From: Nitrospirota bacterium
GTDB taxonomy: Bacteria; Nitrospinota; Nitrospinia; Nitrospinales; Nitrospinaceae
NCBI GenBank assembly: GCA_030600405.1
Contig: JAUVMD010000053.1
Location: 1 to 7,625, forward strand
DNA length: 7,625 nt
Direction of reading: 5' to 3'
A model generated the notes under the pieces. The model was not told the DNA's origin and made no database searches. It saw only the letters and a list, made by a program, of their open reading frames with translations. Positions 1 through 7,625 of the stretch are shown in pieces. A program made the position numbers and the translations under genes. Within the stretch, counting starts at the first letter, position 1; each line of letters starts with the position of its first letter.

Positions 1-1
1 G

Positions 2-472
2 GCCACACTGGATATCCGAGCCCGGTCTCGCCGTTTAAAGGCGGAGCATTCACTGGGGCTGGTAATTGTCGATTATCTCCAGCTCATGCATGGGTCCAGG
101 AAAATCGAAAGCCGCCACTTGGAAATCTCCGAAATCTCGCGAGGCTTGAAAGGGCTAGCCAAAGAACTCAACGTGCCCATCATTGCCCTGTCCCAGTTGA
201 GTCGTGCGGTGGAGAACCGTACCGATAAAAGACCCCTTTTGTCCGATTTGCGTGAGTCGGGTTCCATAGAGCAGGATGCCGATGTGGTGGCATTTATTTA
301 CAGGGAGGAGGTATACGATGCTGAGACGGCCAAGGCCGGAATCGCTGAGATATTAATTCGCAAGCAGAGAAACGGGCCCATTGGGGATGTCGAACTCGCT
401 TTTCTGAAAGAATTCACTCGTTTTGAAAACCTGGAACACCACATAACCGAACCCGCCCCGATGGAACTTTGA
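2..472 (+). CDS. dnaB: Replicative DNA helicase DnaB, C-terminal part (5' end outside window)
   Basis: This is the last 156 residues of the hexameric replicative helicase, which unwinds the parental duplex at the fork using ATP. The reading frame is open from base 2, so the N-terminal primase-interacting domain and the Walker A motif lie upstream of the window. Visible RecA-fold motifs, numbered within the fragment, are an RSRRLK stretch (8-13), the Walker B-like IVDYLQLM (22-29), the IIALSQLSR segment (60-68) and the highly conserved [13 protein letters not shown] block (82-94). The KQRNGPIG segment near the C-terminus is also typical of DnaB. The order and spacing match Escherichia coli DnaB closely, and the stop falls where the family normally ends. 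It overlaps the next gene by four bases (TTGA), which suggests co-transcription and translational coupling. The identification is near certain; no inteins or disruptions are seen in this part. Confidence 0.97.
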   Translation, partial: ATLDIRARSRRLKAEHSLGLVIVDYLQLMHGSRKIESRHLEISEISRGLKGLAKELNVPIIALSQLSRAVENRTDKRPLLSDLRESGSIEQDADVVAFIYREEVYDAETAKAGIAEILIRKQRNGPIGDVELAFLKEFTRFENLEHHITEPAPMEL

Positions 473-1407
473 GCCGGAATTTGACGGTGAAGAGAAACTG
501 CGCAAGTTCATTTCGTTTTGCCATCGGTCTGATCCTTATAGTGCTCTTTGGAATACTGCAACCCGCTTGGGCTCAATCCCCGGAACATTTACAAAGTTTT
601 AATATTTCTCCCCTGCAAGAGGGAAGATTTTTCTTGCTCGCCAAAAAGCCCGGGGAAGCTCTGAAGGTTTTCAAGGGTCTTTGGCAACGGGAACCACATA
701 ACAGTTATGCCGTCCGAGGGATCGTTCGTTCCTACCAAGCCCTGGAGAAACTGCCGGAGGCTATTTCCTTGTTGAACCGATATCTTGAAAAAAACTCTCA
801 ATCTTCTTCCGCTGCTTACGGTTTGGGTTATGCCTTTTATTTTCAGGAGAGGTTTGAAGAATCAAGAAGGTTTTTGAAAAAGGCATTAAATTTTGATCGA
901 GAAAATGCGCTGGCGCTCAATAATCTGGCGGCAGTGTTGGTGGAGTTGAAAAAGTATGCGAGCGCGTTGAAGAGAGTGAAAGAGGCGATCAATATTGCTC
1001 CCAATGAATTGATGTTTTACCGGAACCTTCAAATGATTTATACCCGTTCAGGAAAACCTGACAAGTTTGAAGAAGAATACCGACATTTACTTGCGGAAGG
1101 GTTCCCGGCAAAAGCGAAGGTATATGGTCTTGTCCTGGCGCAACAATTACGGCAAAAAAGTTTCAAGATGTATGTTGAAGGGAAAATCGATGAGACCATT
1201 AATATGATTGTCAGCATGTTGGACCTCTATCGTGAGATAAATCATGAGCCGGGTATTGTTGCCGGTTTGTTCAGTTTGGCGGTGCTTTATGAGGAGCAGG
1301 GGAAGGCTGAACTCGCTTTGGAAAAATACCGGGAAGTCTTAAAAATCAACCCCCGACATATTCAGGCACGCGAAAAATTACGCTCATTAAAGCAAAAAAA
1401 AGATTAA
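469..1407 (+). CDS. Secreted TPR-repeat protein
   Basis: This predicted 312-residue protein begins with a Sec-type signal peptide: basic residues at 8-10, a hydrophobic core around 18-30, and a likely signal peptidase I site AWA-QS after residue 35. It should therefore be periplasmic. The rest is helical with tetratricopeptide repeats at roughly 47-78, 80-112, 115-146, 147-180 and 263-297, with weaker helices between 181 and 255. TPR arrays bind partner proteins; there is no catalytic domain, so the partner and role are unknown. The start is uncertain: TTG at 469 overlaps the dnaB stop by four bases, while TTG at 481 and GTG at 487 are in frame and would still leave a signal peptide. No strong ribosome binding site separates them. 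The position after dnaB suggests one transcript; the following M23 gene hints at an envelope role, but that is inference only. Confidence 0.85.
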   Translation: MSRNLTVKRNCASSFRFAIGLILIVLFGILQPAWAQSPEHLQSFNISPLQEGRFFLLAKKPGEALKVFKGLWQREPHNSYAVRGIVRSYQALEKLPEAISLLNRYLEKNSQSSSAAYGLGYAFYFQERFEESRRFLKKALNFDRENALALNNLAAVLVELKKYASALKRVKEAINIAPNELMFYRNLQMIYTRSGKPDKFEEEYRHLLAEGFPAKAKVYGLVLAQQLRQKSFKMYVEGKIDETINMIVSMLDLYREINHEPGIVAGLFSLAVLYEEQGKAELALEKYREVLKINPRHIQAREKLRSLKQKKD

Positions 1408-1492
1408 TACTCAGTGTTCATGAAACCTTGCAAAATTCAAGGACTTAGAAAAAACTCCTCCTATCTGGGTATTTATCGAAAAGAAATAACGT

Positions 1493-1519
1493 TTGACAAA
1501 AGAGAGGGTTAGCCATAAC
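1493..1519 (+). promoter_or_regulatory. Possible promoter for the M23 gene
   Basis: A perfect -35 hexamer TTGACA (1493-1498) is followed after a short 15-base spacer by CATAAC (1514-1519), which matches the -10 consensus at four of six positions. The spacer is below the usual 16-18. It lies in the 176-base gap between the TPR and M23 genes, where a separate promoter would be expected. Support is weak. Confidence 0.25.
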
Positions 1520-1559
1520 CTGCTTAGTAGCCAGCAGTACAGGGAGGGTTGGGGCTCCC
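1507..1559 (+). other. Hairpin-rich leader of the M23 gene
   Basis: Three short stem-loops follow one another just before the M23 ribosome binding site: GGTTA/TAACC (1507-1511 with 1516-1520), CTGCT/AGCAG (1520-1524 with 1533-1537, sharing one base with the first) and GGGAG/CTCCC (1542-1546 with 1555-1559). I do not recognise a riboswitch class. Any of the stems could be chance; together they suggest a folded 5' leader. Confidence 0.3.
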
Positions 1560-1583
1560 GACAGAAATCCATAAGGAGGATTG

Positions 1584-2513
1584 GTGCAAAAAGACGATTA
1601 TACCATCATTGTGTTCCCCGGTTCCACCGCTTCACCCAAGAGAATTCAACTTTCCAAGAAATCCGCGAAGGTTGCTCTTATTTCTCTATTGGTTGTGTCT
1701 CTCTTTTTTGGCGGCGCGGGCATCTACTTTATCAACAAGTATTTGAAATATCAGGATGATCAAGTTGTGCTGGCTTCGTTGCAAAGACAGGAAAAAATCC
1801 AGAAAACACAAATCGACAAATTCAGCAAGCAGGTCCGTTCTTTCGAAACGGAAATGGCCCGTTTGGAAAGTTTCGAGAAGAAACTGCGGATCATTACGTC
1901 CTTTGAGAATTCTCCAAAAGGAAATCAGGGGCACCTGGGTGTCGGTGGCCCCTATGGGTTGTCCTCACACAGCTTCACTACCTCTTTGGAAAAAGAAACC
2001 CAATCCATGTTGGACCGCCTGTCCGGCGATCTGGGTATACTGACTAGCCAAATCAAGATACGCCAGTTCAGTTTTCAGGAACTGGATGAATATCTGAAAA
2101 ATCAAAAATCCTTGCTGGCCTCCACCCCTTCCATCTGGCCGACACGGGGTTGGGTGACCTCTGCTTTTGGTTACCGCAAATCGCCCTTTACCGGTCTTCC
2201 GGAAAAACATGAAGGATTGGATATCGCCGCACGGCTGGGATCCGAGGTTCGTTCGACTGCCGATGGCAAAGTTATTCTGACGGGGCGTGAAAGTGGCTAT
2301 GGAAATATGGTGGAAATCGACCATGGTTATGGGGTGCTGACCCGTTATGGTCATAACTCCAAAAACCTGGTCAAGGTCGGAGACAAGGTAAAACGCGGGC
2401 AGGTGATTGCGTTGATCGGGAGTACCGGCCGAAGTACCGGCCCTCATGTTCATTACGAAGTCCTCGTTAATGGAATTCCGGTCAGCCCGAGAAACTATAT
2501 TCTGGAAGACTGA
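1584..2513 (+). CDS. M23 (LytM-type) zinc metallopeptidase with N-terminal membrane anchor
   Basis: Members of family M23 cut peptide cross-bridges of peptidoglycan or, when degenerate, activate amidases. Numbering from the TTG just upstream, this protein has a short cytoplasmic N-terminus, one transmembrane segment (about 30-50), a coiled-coil region (about 60-110), a linker, and a C-terminal LytM domain (about 186-308). The zinc and catalytic residues are all present: HxxxD at H210 and D214, H258 in a YGH motif, and HxH at H289 and H291, so activity is likely. It probably sits in the inner membrane with the enzyme in the periplasm. I chose GTG at 1584 because a near-perfect Shine-Dalgarno AAGGAGG (1573-1579) lies four bases before it; the adjacent TTG at 1581 would leave only one base. 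An intrinsic terminator follows, so this is the last gene of its transcript. Confidence 0.93.
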   Translation: MQKDDYTIIVFPGSTASPKRIQLSKKSAKVALISLLVVSLFFGGAGIYFINKYLKYQDDQVVLASLQRQEKIQKTQIDKFSKQVRSFETEMARLESFEKKLRIITSFENSPKGNQGHLGVGGPYGLSSHSFTTSLEKETQSMLDRLSGDLGILTSQIKIRQFSFQELDEYLKNQKSLLASTPSIWPTRGWVTSAFGYRKSPFTGLPEKHEGLDIAARLGSEVRSTADGKVILTGRESGYGNMVEIDHGYGVLTRYGHNSKNLVKVGDKVKRGQVIALIGSTGRSTGPHVHYEVLVNGIPVSPRNYILED

Positions 2514-2535
2514 TCCTAACTCGGTTAACTATTTG

Positions 2536-2564
2536 GGACGCTTTATCAAGCGTCCTATTTTTTT
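2536..2564 (+). terminator. Rho-independent terminator after the M23 gene
   Basis: A perfect 8-bp stem, GGACGCTT (2536-2543) with AAGCGTCC (2548-2555), closes a four-base loop and is followed by TA and seven T residues (2558-2564). It starts 22 bases after the M23 stop codon. This is a textbook intrinsic terminator on the + strand and separates the M23 transcript from secA. Confidence 0.93.
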
Positions 2565-2647
2565 GTCTTTTTCAGAATAGGGTTTATCCCAGCCTGTTTT
2601 CCAGCCTTTGACAATCCTCCAAAACATACCCCGGAGGACGGGATTTT

Positions 2648-2656
2648 TGGTATACT
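2648..2656 (+). promoter_or_regulatory. Candidate extended -10 promoter for secA
   Basis: TG, one base, then TATACT (2651-2656) forms an extended -10 element with five of six consensus bases. No good -35 lies 17 bases upstream, which is tolerated with an extended -10. It would start transcription near 2663 and give a leader of about 150 bases before secA. A six-base inverted repeat, TCCTCC/GGAGGA (2615-2620 with 2633-2638), sits where the -35 would be and could be an operator. A sigma-70-type factor is assumed. Confidence 0.45.
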
Positions 2657-2811
2657 TGTCGTCTTAGGGATATTTAGGCCCCTGTCACTCCGTTTAAACT
2701 TTGATTTTCTTTTAACCCTCGTATTGGAAAACCACCACAAAAAATTAACTTTAATTCACCTATGAATACCCAGGGATACTAATCTCCCAGATGGACTTGT
2801 AAAGGACTGGT

Positions 2812-5379
<2,568 letters not shown>

Positions 5380-5388
5380 GAGGGGAGG

Positions 5389-6063
5389 TCATTTGACTTC
5401 CAAGTTTTCCTGGCATGCGATGCAAAGCGCTGTTAAGGGCATGATCTCCAAGCGCTTGAGGGTGATGTACTTGGAACAAGTGTCGCAGACTCCGTAGGTA
5501 TTCCCCTTAATCTTAAAAAGAGCTTCCTCAACCATTCTCAATTCATTTCTCTCCCGGCTGGAAAGCTGAAACGCCATTTCTCGGCCTTCCAGACTGGAGG
5601 CCAGGTCGATTTCATTGCTGAAGGTGATGTCGTTAATGGTTCGCTCTACTTCCTTGGAAGAACGCAGTATACCCATCAATCTTTTTCTGTCCTGCTTCAG
5701 CCGTTCCTGGATCTTCAATATCTTCGGATCATTTTTTTTGAAAGGGGATTTTACTATCGGTTTGATTATTTCCTCTGGTGGTTCGACCACTTTTTTGGAG
5801 GCTGCTTTTTTAGGGACCACCTTTTTCGAGACCACTTTTGCTACGGTTTTTTTGGCAGGGATTTTTTTGGCACTTGCCTTCGGTTTCTTTTGAACTTTGG
5901 CCTTCTTAACCGGTTTTTTTGAGATGGTTTTGGATTTCTTTTTTGTGCGTTTACTCGCTTTTTTGGCAGAGGCTCGCTTTTTGGTAGCAGGGGATTTCTT
6001 TTTCGTTGAGGCAGTTTTCTTCTTCACTTTTTTCTTAACCGATTTTTTCTTTTTAACCGTCAC
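5389..6063 (-). CDS. DksA/TraR-type C4 zinc-finger protein with lysine-rich N-terminal tail
   Basis: DksA-family proteins enter the secondary channel of RNA polymerase and change promoter behaviour, often together with ppGpp. The C-terminal half (about 112-224) has the expected two-helix coiled coil and a zinc finger with C193, C196, C214 and C217. By alignment with E. coli DksA, the coiled-coil tip D71-x-x-D74-x-A76 corresponds here to N150, D153 and A155, so one tip acid is replaced. The first 93 residues are unusual: about 41 are lysine, with Ala, Ser, Thr, Pro and Val, resembling bacterial histone-H1-like tails. The tail probably binds DNA or RNA; this is inference. Total length is 224 against about 150 for E. 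coli DksA. The GTG start at 6063 has AGGGGA (6071-6076, minus strand) seven bases upstream. An A8 run lies at the junction of tail and DksA domain. The gene runs convergent to secA. Confidence 0.88.
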   Translation of the reverse strand: MTVKKKKSVKKKVKKKTASTKKKSPATKKRASAKKASKRTKKKSKTISKKPVKKAKVQKKPKASAKKIPAKKTVAKVVSKKVVPKKAASKKVVEPPEEIIKPIVKSPFKKNDPKILKIQERLKQDRKRLMGILRSSKEVERTINDITFSNEIDLASSLEGREMAFQLSSRERNELRMVEEALFKIKGNTYGVCDTCSKYITLKRLEIMPLTALCIACQENLEVK

Positions 6064-6127
6064 TTTGGAGTCCCCTGATCAAGTTTTTTGTTAGAAGATT
6101 AGATAGAAGTTTTTAAAGTCACATTGT

Positions 6128-6163
6128 GGTGATAAACCGGGGAAATTTTTGCCGAAAATCACC
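6128..6163 (-). other. Imperfect hairpin in the leader of the DksA-like gene
   Basis: GGTGAT (6128-6133) pairs with ATCACC (6158-6163), and an inner CGG/CCG (6138-6140 with 6152-6154) may add to the stem. GTGA within this arm could instead pair with TCAC at 6119-6122, so two folds compete. If the candidate promoter at 6176-6184 is used, the whole element is transcribed in the leader. Its function is unknown. Confidence 0.3.
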
Positions 6164-6175
6164 TTCAAAAATTTA

Positions 6176-6184
6176 ATAATATCA
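6176..6184 (-). promoter_or_regulatory. Candidate promoter of the DksA-like gene
   Basis: Read on the minus strand, TG, one base and TATTAT form an extended -10 with five of six consensus bases. The surrounding 6171-6200 stretch is almost pure A/T and includes two tandem copies of ATCAATA with a 9-base period (6181-6198). There is no convincing -35. Transcription would start near 6169 and give a leader of about 105 bases. Confidence 0.35.
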
Positions 6185-6200
6185 ATAAAATCAATAATAT

Positions 6201-6228
6201 AGGGTCAGTTTGGCCCAAAAACTGCCCT
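6201..6228 (-). terminator. Possible terminator-like hairpin downstream of the Dabb gene
   Basis: AGGG-T-CAGTTT (6201-6211) pairs with AAACTG-CCCT (6219-6228), giving ten base pairs with one bulged base and a seven-base loop. On the minus strand the stem is followed by an A/T-rich stretch with broken T runs rather than a clean U-tract, so as a terminator it is weak. It could instead be an operator or RNA structure ahead of the DksA-like gene. CCC at 6225-6227 can also pair with GGG at 6232-6234. Confidence 0.4.
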
Positions 6229-6274
6229 AAAGGGTATCACTAGAGATTAAAAAGTACAAGAAATTATATGGCAC

Positions 6275-6320
6275 GGGGATACTTTACGACCGCCGCATTT
6301 CCGGGCCAAGGTCGAACCCC
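6275..6320 (-). other. Tiered inverted repeat just after the Dabb stop codon
   Basis: Nested arms GGGG (6275-6278) with CCCC (6317-6320) and CGACC (6287-6291) with GGTCG (6310-6314), plus a small inner CGC-rich/CCG pairing, form an imperfect 46-base hairpin. It starts two bases beyond the Dabb stop. There is no T tract, so it is not a normal terminator. It might protect the 3' end of the mRNA or be part of a small RNA; I recognise no known family. Confidence 0.3.
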
Positions 6321-6321
6321 A

Positions 6322-6612
6322 TTAATTTAACTCATAATCCACCACCACGGTTTGGGAACAGAGGGAGCGTGCCAGCTGAATGACCGGCTGATGGACCTTG
6401 TGTCCGGCATACGTCTCCAATCCCTGCCGGTTCTCAAAATGGGTGGTCAGCACCAGGTCAAACGACCGGTCGGAACCTTTGAAATCCTCCCCGACTTCAA
6501 GAAACCTCAGAGTTTCAATCTGTCCTTTCATTTCGTTCAGGGCAGATGTCAGGGTTTTCAGGTTGTCGGGGGATTTTTCCTTCAGTTTGAACATGACGAT
6601 ATGTTTGACCAT
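6322..6612 (-). CDS. Dabb (dimeric alpha/beta barrel) domain protein
   Basis: This 96-residue protein is a single Dabb domain (stress-responsive A/B barrel, PF07876). The start, MVKHIVMFKLKE, is the typical first strand with its conserved histidine at residue 4. A helix with LNEMKGQIETLRFLEVGEDF follows, then the DLVLTTHF strand, the tyrosine-alanine-glycine-histidine helix around 68-75, and a final VVVDYE strand. Family members form dimers; some plant and fungal relatives are cyclases, but most bacterial ones have no known activity, so no reaction is assigned. The ATG at 6612 has AGGAG (6620-6624, minus strand) seven bases upstream. It is transcribed divergently from the DjlA-like gene. The DksA-like gene lies downstream on the same strand, but 258 structured bases separate them, so they need not share a transcript. 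Confidence 0.9.
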   Translation of the reverse strand: MVKHIVMFKLKEKSPDNLKTLTSALNEMKGQIETLRFLEVGEDFKGSDRSFDLVLTTHFENRQGLETYAGHKVHQPVIQLARSLCSQTVVVDYELN

Positions 6613-6669
6613 AGTGCCGCTCCTGTTTCAGGTGTCACCGAGGGGATTGATTCGGGATGAGTTTACTTT

Positions 6670-6698
6670 CCCAGCCCACAATCATGGCTGGGTTTTTT
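6670..6698 (+). terminator. Strong + strand intrinsic terminator without an upstream + strand gene
   Basis: CCCAGCC (6670-6676) and GGCTGGG (6686-6692) form a perfect 7-bp GC-rich stem with a nine-base loop, followed directly by six T residues (6693-6698). It fits a + strand terminator well. The nearest + strand gene before it is secA, more than 1.2 kb away, with two minus-strand genes between. On the minus strand the same hairpin would lie in the leader of the Dabb gene. Confidence 0.75.
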
Positions 6699-6712
6699 CA
6701 AAAATTCCCAGT

Positions 6713-6718
6713 ATTATA
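6713..6718 (-). promoter_or_regulatory. Candidate -10 element for the Dabb gene
   Basis: A perfect TATAAT reads on the minus strand here, about 100 bases before the Dabb start. No good -35 is found at 16-18 bases. The same A/T block gives TATTAT (6712-6717) on the + strand, which could serve the DjlA-like gene, so the two divergent promoters may overlap. Confidence 0.4.
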
Positions 6719-6765
6719 TAGACTTTTGAGAAGCAAATTGTGAATTTATTCAAGGGCGGGCAGAC

Positions 6766-7488
6766 ATGTCCTGGTTAATTGGTGCTGGATTGGGATTTCT
6801 TCGCGGTGGGCCCCTTGGGGCTCTGGTAGGGGGAGCCGTCCAGCATGTGATGACAAAAAAGGTCCGGAAACTTATTCGCCGGGGACTGCCGGGGGTGGTG
6901 GACGAATCGGCGTTCGTTACCTGCATTATTGTGGTGATGACCAAGCTGTCCATGGTCAAGGGACATATGACCCCGAGAGAAGTGGAGACGATTTATCGGT
7001 TTTTTGTGAAAAATTTGAATTACTCGGAGAACGATCTCGAATCCATCAACCGGGTTATTCGCGAGACCTGCCGAGTCAATCCCGATCTGAACCCGGTCAT
7101 CCAAAAATACAAATCGTCGGCCCAGTCCAGGTACCGGAGCCTTCTGCTGGTGTTGTCCTATCAGATCGCCCTGATCGAAGATTCGCTCACCGATGAGGTT
7201 CAGGAGGGCATCAACGAATTGGCCGGCCTTCTGGATATATCCTTTGAGGAGCATGACCAAATCCGCCAAAAATACTCTCTGGACGTTTTAGTCACCCCTT
7301 ATACAATTCTGGGTATTGCTTCTACGGCCACCAACGATGAAATTAAAAAGGCATACTGGCGGTTGGCCTCTCAATGTCACCCCGATAAAGTGGCGCATAT
7401 GGGAGAAGGGCAAGTGGAAGAGGCGCACCTCAAGTTTCTTGAAATTCAGGAAGCGTATCAGGAGCTGGGAAAAAAGCGGAGTCTTTGA
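6766..7488 (+). CDS. DjlA-like membrane co-chaperone (TerB-like domain plus C-terminal J domain)
   Basis: The 240-residue protein has the domain order of E. coli DjlA, a membrane-anchored DnaK co-chaperone. Residues 4-30 are hydrophobic and glycine-rich with a glycine-zipper spacing (G6, G8, G10, G14, G15, G18, G22, G23), probably the membrane segment. Residues about 48-170 form an all-helical TerB-like domain; the FVTCIIVVMTKLSMVKGHMT stretch matches the DjlA start of that domain. A C-terminal J domain (about 178-236) carries the HPD motif at H205-P206-D207, needed to stimulate DnaK ATPase, so it should be active. The Gly/Gln-rich linker found in E. coli DjlA is missing. The ATG at 6766 has AAGGG (6752-6756) nine bases upstream. 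It is divergent from the Dabb gene and converges, with a three-base gap, on the next minus-strand gene. Client proteins are unknown. Confidence 0.87.
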   Translation: MSWLIGAGLGFLRGGPLGALVGGAVQHVMTKKVRKLIRRGLPGVVDESAFVTCIIVVMTKLSMVKGHMTPREVETIYRFFVKNLNYSENDLESINRVIRETCRVNPDLNPVIQKYKSSAQSRYRSLLLVLSYQIALIEDSLTDEVQEGINELAGLLDISFEEHDQIRQKYSLDVLVTPYTILGIASTATNDEIKKAYWRLASQCHPDKVAHMGEGQVEEAHLKFLEIQEAYQELGKKRSL

Positions 7489-7491
7489 TTC

Positions 7492-7625
7492 CTACTTGGG
7501 CGGAGATTCGACCGCTTTGGGTTTGGGTTCTGTGGGCTCATCGTGAGGGGAGTCTGTATCCGCCGCTTCAGAGGGAGTTTGGTGTGATTGCTTTGGCGGG
7601 TATTCGGATGCAATCTTCCGCACAA
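7492..7625 (-). CDS. C-terminal tail of an unidentified minus-strand protein (5' end outside window)
   Basis: A minus-strand frame is open from the window edge to a TAG at 7492-7494 and encodes the last 43 residues of a protein. They are hydrophilic and rich in Pro, Glu and Lys, with an EPTEPKPK stretch and the ending AVESPPK, as in disordered tails of membrane or secreted proteins. No domain is visible, so no function is given. It is supported by the open frame and by the convergent arrangement, with its stop three bases from the stop of the DjlA-like gene, similar to the tight secA/DksA-like junction. A chance frame of this length is possible. Confidence 0.6.
   Translation of the reverse strand, partial: VRKIASEYPPKQSHQTPSEAADTDSPHDEPTEPKPKAVESPPK

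Noticed and set aside
1426..1442. CCTTG/CAAGG hairpin after the TPR gene as a terminator
   Set aside because: The stem is only five pairs, A/T-containing, and is followed by A-rich sequence rather than a T tract.
1493..1759. 88-codon + strand frame across the M23 start
   Set aside because: It overlaps the well-supported M23 gene in another frame, begins at a TTG inside a likely promoter, and has no ribosome binding site.
2608..2613. TTGACA as a secA -35 box
   Set aside because: Nothing resembling a -10 lies 16-18 bases downstream; the extended -10 at 2648 is too far away to pair with it.
2762..2782. Tiny frame MNTQGY ahead of secA as a leader peptide
   Set aside because: It has no ribosome binding site and no arrest-like motif; the three-codon frame at 2791 is equally trivial.
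5897..6094. Phenylalanine-rich + strand frame that looks like a membrane protein
   Set aside because: It is the reverse complement of the lysine-rich tail of the DksA-like gene (AAA codons read as TTT), an artefact of that composition.
6310..6318. Minus-strand GGTTCGACC resembling a tRNA T-arm
   Set aside because: The flanks do not form a 5-bp T stem, and no acceptor, D or anticodon arms can be placed around it.

Overview
This 7.6 kb window looks like ordinary chromosomal housekeeping DNA from a Gram-negative bacterium with an outer membrane. The signs are a Sec-exported TPR protein, an inner-membrane-anchored LytM-type M23 protein, a SecA ending in a zinc SEC-C motif, and a DjlA-like membrane co-chaperone. 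The mix is compatible with a deltaproteobacterium-like or Nitrospinota-like lineage. That placement is an impression from protein style, not a measurement. I see no insertion sequence, prophage, CRISPR array, tRNA or rRNA.

Left part (1-2564, + strand). The window opens inside the C-terminal RecA-like ATPase domain of the replicative helicase DnaB. A secreted TPR-repeat protein follows, its TTG start overlapping the dnaB stop by four bases. After a 176-base leader comes an M23 (LytM) peptidase with one N-terminal membrane segment, a coiled coil and intact zinc residues. A strong intrinsic terminator (2536-2564) closes this block.

Middle (2565-5379, + strand). secA stands alone behind a 247-base leader with a candidate extended -10 promoter. 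The protein is complete (855 aa), with all DEAD-motor motifs and the C-terminal zinc-binding SEC-C motif.

Right part (5380-7625). Two minus-strand genes converge on secA. One is a DksA/TraR-type zinc-finger protein carrying a lysine-rich, histone-H1-like N-terminal tail of about 93 residues. The other is a small Dabb-domain protein. The 258 bases between them hold several imperfect inverted repeats. A divergent + strand gene encodes a DjlA-like protein (glycine-zipper N-terminus, TerB-like domain, C-terminal J domain). The window ends in the C-terminal tail of a further minus-strand gene.

Taken together, the genes serve replication (DnaB), preprotein export (SecA), cell-wall and envelope maintenance (M23, TPR), transcription control or nucleoid binding (DksA-like) and envelope-linked chaperoning (DjlA-like). 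I found no new multi-gene system. The most unusual items are the basic-tail DksA fusion, with an A8 slippery run exactly at its domain junction; a strong + strand terminator with no + strand gene before it; and the structured spacer between the Dabb and DksA-like genes.
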